Assembly (NCBI GenBank): GCA_946811185.2
Contig: OX328107.1
Location: 9,141,565-9,205,564, forward strand
Length of the DNA stretch: 64,000 nucleotides
Direction of reading: 5' to 3'
Origin: Hippopus hippopus
Lineage: Eukaryota; Mollusca; Bivalvia; Cardiida; Cardiidae
Part shown: piece by piece, positions 10,884-24,800 of the stretch
Layout of the letters: each line of letters starts with the position of its first letter
Position numbering within the stretch: the stretch's first letter is position 1
Translations under genes and position numbers: made by a program
Notes under the pieces: generated by a model
Told to the model about the DNA's origin: nothing
The model's database searches: none
The model's input: only the letters and a program-made list of their open reading frames with translations

Positions 10884-13800
10884 ACACGGGTAGGAAACTT
10901 CATATTCAGAGCCAATGGCTCTGACGAGAAAATATTGTGTTGGTCTTCCGTTTGTGAAGATGTCGGCTGAAAAACAACCAAAAAACAGGTCAGCTTGTCA
11001 TTATTTGTGATCGTGTGTTCTTATGTCTTTGAATTTCCAAAAAAGGAGAATGTCATGCAATGCTCTAGTCTTTCAACGTGTTTTCTACACTACGGAAAGT
11101 CGTAACAAGTGTATGATGTTGTCTGAATCATTTGTGGCGTGGATTGACCTTAGCTAAAATAATACGTCACGGACCTAAATTCAGTCTATTATTGCCATGT
11201 AATTAGCAAGTAAGAGAGAGTCTTGCTGTCCCAAAAGCGTGAATTGATGTCTTGAAATGTTACATTCACTGCTGGTAAAGAATTGAAAAGAAATAGCACA
11301 AAAATGATGAAAATAAAGAAGGGCTCCGATTATGTGGGCCAGCTCTGAATATGTAAGTCGGCACCAATTGATGAGGGCTTCTTTTCAAAAATTTAGTTTT
11401 CTGTAAAAAATTACTTAGGAAGTAGGCTTGATTTTTCTGTTAACACCTTTCAGTCCAAAATATGGTACTATTGCTGGATGGAACATGACCGAATGTATGA
11501 AAATACAAAAGACTGGTACTGTCACGATTGAAAAATCCTGTCGAAAATTAGTCTATCTAAATTTTGAAAATACTTTAGTGTAGCTTTCGATTAACAGAAT
11601 GGTCTATACATGTACATAGCGTTTGTAATGCTTTCGTCGTAACTGCAGCCCACACGTAAGCAAAAATAATGGAAAAATATTTGGCATCTTCGGAAGGCTC
11701 TTTGGTCTTGAAACAGTCATTAAAAAGCTAGATGGAAAATGTACCGACCGTAGCAGAGATGATGAATAAATAAAAAAAAACTTTTACAAAACATGAGAAA
11801 TACAATTGACCTTTTCGCAATACACGCCTCAGGGTATATGTGTGAACACTTTTAACTCTTTTTAATACTTAACACTACACAACAATATGTCAGGTGGGTG
11901 GGGTATATACAAGTCTTTAACAACGAAAAAGAATCTATTTCACAAGCACGTCAAGACAAAAAAAAAAAAATGATCAAAGATCCCTGATTCTGATAGTACT
12001 TACTCAGATCTTTCAATGTTCAATTAACCAGATGCATATTAGATCAGAAAATGTCACATATCAGTTATCGTTAAGCTGATGATAAAGAAATATTCATCTA
12101 AACAAACAAACAAACGATCACGTTTTGTGCAGTCTGATATTGATCTATACTAGCTGCAGAACCGACTTAAGTTGTGACAGGCACTTCAAGGGTTCATAAT
12201 AAATAGCTTCGAGTTATTTAATTTTCTTTTTCCGTCCTAGATATTTGTATGAATGTTCTAAACATTGTCGTTCGCACATGTTTCAGAAATCTTACACCAA
12301 CCCCTCCCCATTTCTAATGTAATCATTAGAAATCATTCACTTTACGCCGTAATTAGATTGAGATTCTAGCTCCAATATGTTTAGTCGGTTTATGTTTAGT
12401 CGTGAGTTTCCGTGTTTTACTGTGCTGAGTAATTTTGATTAAGTAAAAAGTAAAATTCTAAAAAAAAAAAAAAAAATCCTGCGTATTGTACCGTTTAATT
12501 CGTATCCATTTCGCCTGCACATGCTTAAAAGGATTTCGGACATCGGATATTTTTTTCGGAGCAAGGTTTTTTAAAACTTTTAGACTTTTAATGCTTTCTT
12601 TAAGCAGACATACACGTAAAATACATCATGAAAACTCCCTAAACTGTTCGAAAAAATGACGATAGGCAGAGTTTTTTTTTTTTTCAGAACTTTACTTTTT
12701 ACTTAATCAAAATTACACTGCACTGCAAAACACGAAAACCCAAGACAAAACAGGTGCCAAATTTACATAATCCACTCAAAGACCCTTCAAACTGCCCTTT
12801 ACTTCTAAATAATGACTCAAAACAGCTAATTTGCATACACACTCAATATATCATGATATTGGAGCTAGAATCTCCATCTAATTACGGCGTAAAGTGAATG
12901 ATTTCTACGTTAGAAAGGTGGAGGGGTCGGTGCGAGATTTCTGAAACAAGTGCAAACGACAATGCTTAGGACATTCATACAAATATCTAGGACGGAAAAA
13001 GAAAAAGAAATAACTCGAAGCTTTTCATTATGAACCCTTAAAGTGCCTGTCACAACTTTAGTTGCTTCTGCAGCCAGTGTAGATCAATATTAGACTGCAC
13101 AAAACTTGATCGTTCGCTTGGATGGATGTTTGTTTATCATCGGCTTAGAAAATAAGTAATATATGACATATTCTGCATTGAAAGATCTGAGTGAGTACAA
13201 TCAAAATCAGGGATCTATGAACATTTTTTGGTCTTGCCGTGCTTGTGAATTTTTTTTTGGTTAAACACTTGTATATACCCCACCCACCCAACATACTGTT
13301 GTGTCGTGTTAGGTGTTGAGAAGAGTTAAGAGTGGTCACACATATACCCTAGGCGTGTAATGCGAATAGGTCAATTGTATTTCTCACGCTTTGTAAATTT
13401 TTTATTCTATTTATCATCTCTGCTACGGTCGGTACAGTTTCCATTTAGTTTTTTAATGACTGTTTCAAGACCAGATAGTCTTCCGAAGATGCCAAATATT
13501 TTTTCATTATTTTTGCTTACGTGTGGGCTGCGCTTACGACGAGAGCATGGCAAATGCTGTATAGACCATTCTGTTAATCGAAAGCTACACAAAAGTATTT
13601 TCAAAATTTAGATAGACTAATTTTCAACAGGATTTTTCAATCGTGACAGTAACAGTCCTTTGTATGTTCATAAATTGTTCCATCCAACAAAAGTAATACA
13701 TTTTGGACTAAAAGGTATTAACGGAAAAACAAAGCCTACTTCCTGAGTAAATTTTTACAGAAAACTGAATTTTTGAAAAGAAGCCCTCATCAATCGGTGC

Positions 13801-14277
13801 CGACTTACATATTCAGAGCTGGCCCACATAATCGGAGCCCTTCTTTATTTTCATCATTTGTGTGCTATTTCTTTTCAATTCTTTACCAGCAGTGAATGTA
13901 ACATTTCAAGACATCAATTCACGCTTTTGGGACAGCAAGACTCTCTTTTACTTGCCAATTATATGGCAATAATAGACTGAATTTAGGTCCGTGACGTATT
14001 ATTTTAGCTAAGGTCAATCCACGCCACAAATGATTCAGACAACATCATACACTTGTTACAACTTAGTGTAGAAAACACGTTGAAAGACTAGAGCATTGCA
14101 TGACATTCTCCTTTTTTGGAATTTCAAAGATATAAGAACACACGATTACAAATAATGACAAGCTGACCTGTTTTTTGGTTGTTTTTCAGCCGACATCTTC
14201 AGAAACGGAAGACCAACACAATATTTTCTCTTCAGACCCATTGGCTCTGAATATGAACATTCCTACCCGTGTATTAT
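10884..14277. mobile_element. Long inverted repeat, 3.4 kb (two arms of about 1.6 kb)
   Basis: The left arm (10884 to about 12475) is the reverse complement of the right arm (about 12671 to 14277). Terminal ACACGGGTAGGAAACTTCAT faces ATGAACATTCCTACCCGTGT; inner matches include AAAGGAGAATGTCATGCAAT with its complement near 14096, and TAATTTTGATTAAGTAAAAA with its complement near 12690. The arms differ at scattered positions and indels. A spacer of about 195 bp separates them. No ORF in it resembles a transposase, so it looks like a large foldback non-autonomous transposon. Confidence 0.85.
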
Positions 14278-15435
14278 ATACCTACACTTTTTCAACGACA
14301 AGATATTGCCAACTATTGACATTTTATTCGAAAAGTGTAAGCAAAATAAAACAAATAATGGTGTAGTAGCCCGTAACTTCCTTTTTATAAATGGCAGATG
14401 AATATTGCAAAGTAAAATTTTGACCAATCAAATTGCAAATGAATGCATACCTATACCGCTTGTGAGTTACGTCATCATGACGTCATCATACCATATTTGG
14501 AACCGTGTTTCACAGTGTGTAGATACGGATTTTTTTTTCTGTCCTGTGTGATATTTCATCCGCGTGCGAGGCATGCATTTTCTCCGGAAAACTTTTAGGT
14601 ATATAATAAAAACAGAAACAAATTTCAAGTATTGCAATTCAAATTTTTGACAAAAATCTTAATATCTACTTTTAATAGTTGAAAAGAGGTCAGAATATTG
14701 TGGAAAAAGGAAAAAATTAAGATACAAAAGGTCTGCAAGAGGTTTGGAGTAAATTGTGCCACTTCAGTAATTTGAATGCCCTTCTTGGAAACACCAGAAA
14801 GTGAAAAATCGTACGAACACACGTGCGGATAATTACTCACAATAGTTTGCTTCCTATTCAACAGTATTGTCTTTAACTGTCAACTGAAGGACTGTGAAAA
14901 GTTGTATTTGTATCTTGCTGGTTTAAAGGGAGCTTTTCAGATTTTAATAACCGAACTCGACTTCTTAACTGTTGTATCATGTTTTTTAATTAGATTTTGC
15001 GCCAGCATTTCGCAAAGGCTTGTGGGAATGTCACATGATCAATGACACGCATCGTTTATATGGACTCGTATCAATAAGTATGACGTCATATCTGATCTCA
15101 TAAAAATAGACGGAGGAATCGATTGAATCACGACCATCTCAATATTTAAAAGCGAAAATTGTACCTTTTTAACGAATGTAGGCTAACTGTTCAGCTTTTT
15201 ACCCTTTCAGAGAATATGTTGCAGCAATCGCATGTTCGTATCGTGTATGACAGGGTAGTGTACATACAGGGAAAAAGAGGAAATGTTAGCTACCAGCATT
15301 TTATCCTTTTCCCAAAATGTTTTCAGAAACTGCTTTCTCAAGAACCGTTTAACACGGGATTTGTTTCGTAAAGGGTTAATGAATAATTATTGTTCTTACC
15401 TAATATTTTTATCTTTCATATTTTCACCTTTTCAG
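14278..15435. other. Upstream flank of the receptor gene; repeats, no exon recognised
   Basis: It contains a family B copy (about 15255-15380, core GGAAATGTTAGCTACCAGCA) and, at about 14995-15095, a sequence also found at 53935-54015 (GGAATGTCACATGATCAAT, then ATGACGTCATATCTG), so that part is repetitive too. No core promoter element was convincing. Confidence 0.45.
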
Positions 15436-15712
15436 AACTGAGCTCAACGACCGGAAACTTTACGATGGAGATTTTGCTGCGTTTAGGAAAAAAGTTATAC
15501 ATATAGTATAGAAGAAATAAACGGTAGTTAACAGGTATCCTCAGTATCTTGGAAGTAGACCTTTTACTATCATAAAGTAATAAACACTGGAGTCAAACTA
15601 GCGCTCATAGAAAATAAGGTAACAGATCCGGGGGAAAAATCTGCGACGTTATCGACCTTGAATTTTCTCGATATTTCAACAAAGTTGTATCAACAAAAAA
15701 CGACTATCTGAA
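15436..15712 (+). promoter_or_regulatory. Probable 5' UTR with upstream splice acceptor
   Basis: A pyrimidine-rich tract ending in TTTTCACCTTTTCAG at 15421-15435 is a good splice acceptor, so the first coding exon may begin at 15436 with the transcription start farther upstream. A short upstream ORF begins ATGGAGATTTTGCTG near 15463 and stops before the receptor start. This is inference; no TATA box or initiator was convincing. Confidence 0.35.
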
Positions 15713-15809
15713 ATGACTGGATCATTGACAAAAAAGAGAAAAAACTTTCGAAAATTTTTCTTCCTCATTGCGACTTTAAGTCAGTTAGGCCTTTTGTGCG
15801 AATCATCAA
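15713..15809 (+). other. Signal peptide of the receptor
   Basis: The first 32 or so residues have a positively charged start (MTGSLTKKRKNFRKF), a run of hydrophobic residues (FFFLIATLSQLGLLC) and a likely cleavage around LLC-ESS, after which the sequence becomes uniformly polar. It is non-repetitive, unlike everything after it, which supports 15713 as the real start. Confidence 0.7.
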
Positions 15810-18800
15810 CAATGACGCCGACAAGCAAATCAACAACAGCAACTTCGACGACACCAATAACATCAAATTCGACGGCACCCACAACATCAACTTCGACAAC
15901 AGCAACATCGGCAACCAAATCAACGTTGACACAAACATCAAATAACATGAACACATCTATTTCGACAGCATCAACAACATCATATTGGACGACAACCACA
16001 ACATCAACTTCGACAACAGCAACGTCAGCAACCAATTCAAGTACATTGACACAAACGTTAAATGACATGAAGAAAACATCAAATTCGACTACACCAACAG
16101 CATCGAATTCGAAGATACGATTATCAACTGCAAATTCGATGACACCAGCATTATTAAATACGACGGCAACAATAAAATCAAATTCGACGAAACCAATAAC
16201 AACAACTTCGACAACAGCAACATATGTAACCAATTCAAGAACGTTGACACAAATGTCAAATGACATGAACAAAACATCTAATTCGACAACACCAACAACA
16301 TCGAATTCAAAGATACCATTATCAACTGCAAATTCGTCGATAAAAATAACATCAAATTCCACGTCAACAATAACATCAACTAAGACAACAGCAACATATG
16401 TAACCAATTCAAGAACGTTGACACAAACGTCAAATGACATGAACAAAACATTTAATTCGACAACACCAACAACATCGAATTTAAAGATACCATTATCAAC
16501 TGCAAATTCGTCGATACCAATAACATCAAATTCGACAGCAACAATAACATCAACTACGACAACAGCAACATATGTAAGCAATTCAATAACGTTGATACAT
16601 ACGACAAAAGACATTAACAAAACATCAAATTCGACGACACCAACAACATTGAATTCGAAGACACCATTATCAACTGCAAATTCGTCGACACCAGTATTGT
16701 TAAATTCGACGGCTACAATAACATCAAATACGGCGAAACCAATAATATCAACTTTGACAGCAGCAACATCGGTAACCAATTCAAGAGCGTTGACACCAGC
16801 ATCAAATGACATGAACAAAACATCAAATTCGACGACACAAGTAATAGCAATTTCGACAGCAACAACACGGTTAACCATTTCAAGAACGCTGACACCAGCA
16901 TCAAATGACATGACTGAAAAATCAAATTCGACGACACCAACAACATTGAATTCGAAGACACCATTATCAACTGCAAATTTGTCGACACCAGTGTTACTAA
17001 ATTCGACGGCTACAATAACATCAAATTCGACGGCACCAATACTATCAACTTTGACAGCAGCAACATCGGTAACGAATTCAACGACGTTGACACCAGCATC
17101 AAATGACATGAACAAAACATCAAATTCGAGGACACCAATTATATCAATTTCGACAGCCGCAACATCGATAACCAATTCAACGACCTTGACACCAGCATCA
17201 AATGACATGAACAAAACATCAAATTCGACGACACCAATAATATCAACTTCGACAGTAGCTATATCGGTAACCAATTCAACGACGTTGACACCAGCATCAA
17301 ATGACATGAACAAAACATCATATTTGACGACACCAATAATATCAGCTTCGACAGCAGCAACATCGGTAACGAATTCAACGACGTTGACACCAGCATCAAA
17401 CGACATGAGCAAAGCATCAAATTCGACGACACCAGTAATATCAACTTCGACAGAAGCTATATCGGTAACCAATTTAACGACGTTGACACCAGCATCAAAT
17501 GTCATGAACAAAACATCAAATTCGACGACACCAATAATATCAACTTCGACAGTAGCAACATCGGTAACGAATTCAACGACGTTGACACCAGCATCAAATG
17601 ACATGAACAAAACATCAAATTTGACGGCACCAACAACATTGAATTCGAAGACACCATTATCAACTGCAAATTCGTCGACACCAGTGTTATTAAATTCAGC
17701 GACACCAATAATATCAACTTCGACAGCAGCAACATCGGTAACCAATTCAACGACGTTGACACCAGCATCAAATGACATGAACAAAACATCAAATTTGATG
17801 ACATCAATAATATCAACTTCGACAGCAGCAACATCGGTAACCAATTCAAGAACCTTGACACCAGCATCAAATAACATGAACAAAACATCAAATTTGACGC
17901 CACCAACAACATTGAATTCAAAGACATCATTCTCAGCTGCAAATTCGTCGACAACAGTATTATTGAATTCGATGGCTACAATAATATCAGATTGGACGAC
18001 ACCAATAATATCAACTTCGACAGCAGCAACATCGATATCCAATTCAACGACGTTTACACCAGCATCAAACGACATGAACAAAGCATCAAATTCGACGACA
18101 CCAGTAATATCAACTTCGACAGAAGCTATATCGGTAACCAATTTAACGACGTTGACACCAGCATCAATTGTCATGAGCAAAACATCAAATTCGACGACAC
18201 CAATAATATCAACTTCGACAGCAGCAACATCGGTAACCAATTCAACGACGTTGACACCAGCATCAAATGACATGAACAAAACATCAAATTCGACGACACC
18301 AACAACATTGAATTTCAAGACACGATTATCAACTGCAAATTCGTCGAGACCAGTGTTATTACATTCGACGACACCAATAATATCAACTTCGACAGCAGCA
18401 ACATCGGTAACCAATTCAACGACGTTGACACCAGCATCAGATGACATGAACAAAACATCAAATTTGACGACACCAACAACATTGAATTCGAAGACACCAT
18501 TATCAACCGCAAATTCGTCGACACCAGTGTTACTAAATTTGACGACTACAATAACATCAAATTGCACGACACTAATAATATCAACTTCAACAGCAACAAC
18601 ATCGGTAACGAATTCAAGGACGTTGACACCAGCATCAAATGACATGAACAAAACATCAAATTCGACGACACCAAGAACAATGAATTCGAAGACACCATTA
18701 TCCAATGCAAATTCGTCGACACCAGTGTTATTAAATTCGACGACTGCAATAATATCAACTTTGACAGCAGCAACATCGGTAACCAATTCAACGGCGTTGA

Positions 18801-21800
18801 CGCCTGCATCAAATGACATGAACAAAACAGCAAATTCGACGACACCAAGAACAATGAATTCGAAGACACCATTATCCAATGCAAATTCGTCGACACCAGT
18901 GTTATTAAATTCGACGACTGCAATAATATCAACTTTGACAGCAGCAACATCGGTAACCAATTCAACGGCGTTGACGCCTGCATCAAATGACATGAACAAA
19001 ACAGCAAATTCGACGACACCAATAATATCAACTTCGACAGCAGCAACATCGGTAACCAATTCAACGACGTTGATTCCAGCATCAAATGAAATGAACAAAA
19101 CATCAAATTCGACGACACCAACAACATCGAATTCGAAGACACCATTATCAACTGCAAACTCGTCGACACCAGTGTTATTAAATTCGACGGCTAGAATAAC
19201 ATCAAATTCGACGACAGCAATTATATCAACTTCGACGGCAGCAACATCGGTAACCAATTCAACGGCGTTGACACCAGCATCAAATAACATGAACAAAACA
19301 TCAAAGTCGACGACACCAACAACATTGAATTCGAAGACACCATTATCAACTGCAAATTCGTCGACACCAGTGTTATTAAATTATACGGCTAGAATAACAT
19401 CAAATTCGACGACAGCAGTATCAACTTCGACGGCAGCAACATCGGTAACCAATTCAAGGACGTTGACACCAGCATCAAATGACATGAACAAAACATCAAA
19501 TTCGACGACTGCAATAATATCAAGTTCGACAGCAGCAACATCCGTAACCAATTCAACGACGTTGACACCAGCATTAAATGACATGAACAAAACATCAAAT
19601 TCGACGACACCAACAACAATGAATTCGAAGACACCATTATCAACTGCAAATTCGTCGACACCAGTGTTATTAAATTCGACGACTGCAATAATATCAACTT
19701 CGACAGCAGCAACATCGGAAACCAATTCAACGACGTTGACACCAGCATTAAATTTCAAAAACAAAACAGCAAATTCGACGACACCAATAATATCAACTTC
19801 GACAGCAGCAACATCGGTAACCAATTCAACGACGTTGACACCAGCATCAAATTACATAACCGAAACATCAAATTCGACGACACCAACAATATTGAATTCG
19901 AAGATACCGTTATCAACTGCAAACTCGTCGACACCAATATCATTAAATTCGACGGCTACAATAACATCAAATTCGATGACACCAATAATATCAACTTCGA
20001 CAGCAGCAACCTCCGTAACGAATTCAACGACGTTGACACCAGCATCAAATGACATGAACAAAACATCAAATTCGACGACACCAACAACAATGAATTCGAA
20101 GACACCATTATCAACTGCAAATTCGTCGACACCAGTGTTATTAAATTCGAAGACACCAACAAAATCAACTTTGACAGCAGCAACATCGGTAACCAATTCA
20201 AGGACGTTGACACCAGCATCAAATGACATGAACAAAACATCAAATTCGATTACTGCAATAATATCAACTTTGACAGCAGCAACATCGGTAACCAATTCAA
20301 CGGCGTTGACACCACCATCAAATGACATGAACAAAACAGCAAATTCGACGACACCAATAATATCAACTTCGACAGCAGCAACATCGGTAACCAATTCAAC
20401 GACGTTGATTCCAGCATCAAATGACATCAACAAAACATCAAATTCGACGACACCTACAACATCGACTTCGAAGACACCATTATCAACTGCAAACTCGTCG
20501 ACACCAGTGTTATTAAATTCGACGGCTAGAATAACATCAAATTCGACGACAGCAATTATATCAACTTCGACGGCAGCGACATGGGTAACCAATTCAAGGA
20601 CGTTGACACCAGCATCAAATGACATGAACAAAACATCAAATTCGACGACGCCAACAACAATGAATTCGAAGACACCATTATCAACTGCAAATTCGTCGAC
20701 ACCAGTGTTATTAAATTCGACGACTGCAATAATATCAACTTTGACAGCAGCAACATCGGTAACCAATTCAACGGCGTTGACACCAGCATCAAATGACATG
20801 AACAAAACAGCAAATTCGAAGACACCAATAATATCAACTTCGACAGCAGCAACATCGGTAACCAATTCAACGACGTTGATTCCAGCATCAAATGACATCA
20901 ACAAAACATCAAATTCGACGACACCAACAACATCGAATTCGAAGACACCATTATCAACTGCAAACTCGTCGACACCAGTGTTATTAAATTCGACGGCTAG
21001 AATAACATCAAATTCGACGACAGCAATCATATCAACTTCGACGGCAGCAACATCGGTAACCAATTCAAGGACGTTGACACCAGCATCAAATGACATGAAC
21101 AAAACATCAAAGTCGACGACACCAACAACAATGAATTCGAAGACACCATTATCAACTGCAAATTCGTCGACACCAGTGTTATTAAATTCGACGACTGCAA
21201 TAATATCAACTTTGACAGCAGCAACATCGGTAACCAATTCAACGGCGTTGACACCAGCATCAAATGACATGAACAAAACATCAAATTCGACGACGCCAAC
21301 AACAATGAATTCGAAGACACCATTATCAACTGCAAATTCGTCGACACCAGTGTTATTAAATTCGACGGCTAGAATAACATCAAATTCGACGACAACAATT
21401 ATATCAACTTCGACGGCAGCAACATCTGTAACCAATTCAAGGACGTTGACACCAGCATCAAATAACATGAACAAAACATCAAAGTCGACGACACCAACAA
21501 CATTGAATTCGAAGACACCATTATCAACTGCAAACTCGTCGATACCAGTGTTATTAAATTCGACGGCTAGAATAACATCAAATTCGACGGCAGCAATATC
21601 AACTTCGACGGAAGCAACATCGGTGACCAATTCAAGGACGTTGACACCAGCATCAAATGACATGAACAAAACATGAAATTCGACTACTGCAATAATATCA
21701 ACTTTGACAGCAGCAACATCGGTAACCAATTCAAGGACGTTGACACCAGCATCAAATAACATGAACAAAACATCAAAGTCGACGACACCAACAACAATGA

Positions 21801-24800
21801 ATTCGAAGACACCATTATCAACTGCAAATTCGTCGACACCAGTGTTATTAAATTCGACGACACCAATAATATCAACTTTGACAGCAGCATCATCGGTAAC
21901 CAATTCAACGGCGTTGACACCAGCATCAAATGACATGAACAAAACAGCAAATTCGACTACTGCAATAAGATCAACTTTGACAGCAGCAACATCGGTAACC
22001 AATTCAACGGCGTTGACACCACCATCAAATGACATGAACAAAACAGCAAATTCGACGACACCAATAATATCAACTTCGACAGCAGTAACATCGGTAACCA
22101 ATTCAACGACGTTGATTCCAGCATCAAATGACATCAACAAAACATCAAATTCGACGAAACCAACAACATTGAATTCGAAGACACCATTATCAACTGCAAA
22201 CTCGTCGACACCAGTGTTATTAAATTCGACGGCTAGAATAACATCAAATTCGACGACAACAATTATATCAACTTCGACGGCAACAACATCGGTAACCAAT
22301 TCAACGACGTTGACACCAGCATCAAATAACATGAACAAAACATCAAAGTCGACGACACCAACAACAATGAATTCGAAGACACCATTATCAACTGCAAATT
22401 CGTCGACACCAGTGTTATTAAATTCGACGACTGCAATAATATCAACTTTGACAGCAGCAACATCGGTAACCAATTCAACGGCGTTGACACCAGCATCAAA
22501 TGACATGAAGAAAACAGCAAATTCGACGACACCAATAATATCAACTTCGACAGCAGCAACATCGGTAACCAATTCAACGGCGTTGACACCAGCATCAAAT
22601 GACATGAACAAAACAGCAAATTCGACGACACCAATAATATCAACTTCGACAGCAGCAACATCGATAACCAATTCAACGACGTTGATTCCAGCATCAAATG
22701 ACATGAACAAAACATCAAATTCGACGAAACCAACAACATCGAATTCGAAGACACCATTATCAACTGCAAACTCGTCCACACCAGTGTTATTAAATTCGAC
22801 GGCTAGAATAACATCAAATTCGACGACAGCAATTATATCAACTTCGACGGCAGCAACATCGGTAACCAATTCAAGGACGTTGACACCAGCATCAAATAAC
22901 ATGAACAAAACATCAAAGTCGACGACACCAACAACATTGAATTCGAAGACACCATTATCAACTGCAAACTCGTCGACACCAGTGTTATTAAATTCGACGG
23001 CTAGAATAACATCAAATTCGACGGCAGCAATATCAACTTCGACGGAAGCAACATCGGTGACCAATTCAAGGACGTTGACACCAGCATCAAATGACATGAA
23101 CAAAACATCAAATTCGACGACTGCAATAATATCAACTTTGACAGCAGCAACATCGGTAACCAATTCAACGGCGTTTACACCAGCATCAAATGACATGAAC
23201 AAAACAGCAAATTCGAAGACACCAATAATATCAACTTCGACAGCAGCAACATCGGTAACCAATTCAACGACGTTGATTCCAGCATCAAATGACATCAACA
23301 AAACATCAAATTCGACGACACCAACAACATCGAATTCGAAGACACCATTATCAACTGCAAACTCGTCGACACCAGTGTTATTAAATTCGACGGCTAGAAT
23401 AACATCAAATTCGACGACAGCAATTATATCAACTTCGACGGCAGCAACATCGGTAACCAATTCAAGGACGTTGAAACCAGCATCAAATAACATGAACAAA
23501 ACATCAAAGTCGACGACACCAACAACGATGAATTCGAAGACACCATTATCAACTGCAACTTCGTCGACACCAGTGTTATTAAATTCGACGACACCAAGAA
23601 TATCAACTTTGACAGCAGCAACATCGGTAACCAATTCAACGGCGTTGACACCACCATCAAATGACATGAACAAAACAGCAAATTCGAAGACACCAATAAT
23701 ATCAACTTCGACAGCAGCAACATCGGTAACCAATTCAACGACGTTGATTCCAGCATCAAATGACATGAACAAAACATCAAATTCGACGACACCAACAACA
23801 TCGAATTCGAAGACACCATTATCAACTGCAAATTCGTCGACACCAGTGTTACTAAATTCGACGGCTAGAATAACATCAAATTCGACGACAGCAATTACAT
23901 CAATTTCGACGGCAGCAACATCGGTAACCAATTCAACGGCGTTTACACCAGCATCAAATAACATGAACAAAACATCAAAGTCGACGACACCAACAACATT
24001 GAATTCGAAGACACAATTATCAACTGCAAACTCGTCCACACCAGTGTTATTAAATTCGACGGCTAGAATAACATCAAATTCGACGGCAGCAATATCAACT
24101 TCGACGGAAGCAACATCGGTGACCTATTCAAGGACGTTGACACCAGCATCAAATGACATGAACAAAACATCAAATTCGACTACTGCAATAATATCAACTT
24201 TGACAGCAGCAACATCGGTAACCAATTCAACGGCGTTGACACCAGCATCAAATGACATGAACAAAACAGCAAATTCGACGACATCAACAACAATGAATTC
24301 GAAGACACCATTATCAACTGCAAATTCGTCGACACCAGTGTTATTAAATTCGACGACACCAAGAATATCAACTTTGACAGCAGCAACATCCGTAACCAAT
24401 TCAACGGCGTTGACACCAGCATCAAATGACATGAACAAAACAGCAAATTCGACGACACCAACAACAATGAATTCGAAGACACCATTATCAACTGCAAATT
24501 CGTCGACACCAGTGTTATTAAATTCGACGACACCAAGAATATCAACTTTGACAGCAGCAACATCGGTAACCAATTCAACGGCGTTGACACCAGCATCAAA
24601 TGACATGAACAAAACAGCAAATTCGAAGACACCAATAATATCAACTTCGACAGCAGCAACATCGGTAACCAATTCAACGACGTTGATTCCAGCATCAAAT
24701 GACATCAACAAAACATCAAATTCGACGACACCAACAACATCGAATTCGAAGACACCATTATCAACTGCAAACTCGTCGACACCAGTGTTATTAAATTCGA

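Noticed and set aside
13360..13611. Coding potential in the arms of the long inverted repeat
   Set aside because: Short ORFs on both strands are not conserved between the two arms and have no transposase motif.
15081..15088. TGACGTCA cAMP-response-type site upstream of the receptor
   Set aside because: It lies in a repeat also present at about 53935-54015, so it is not evidence for a promoter here.
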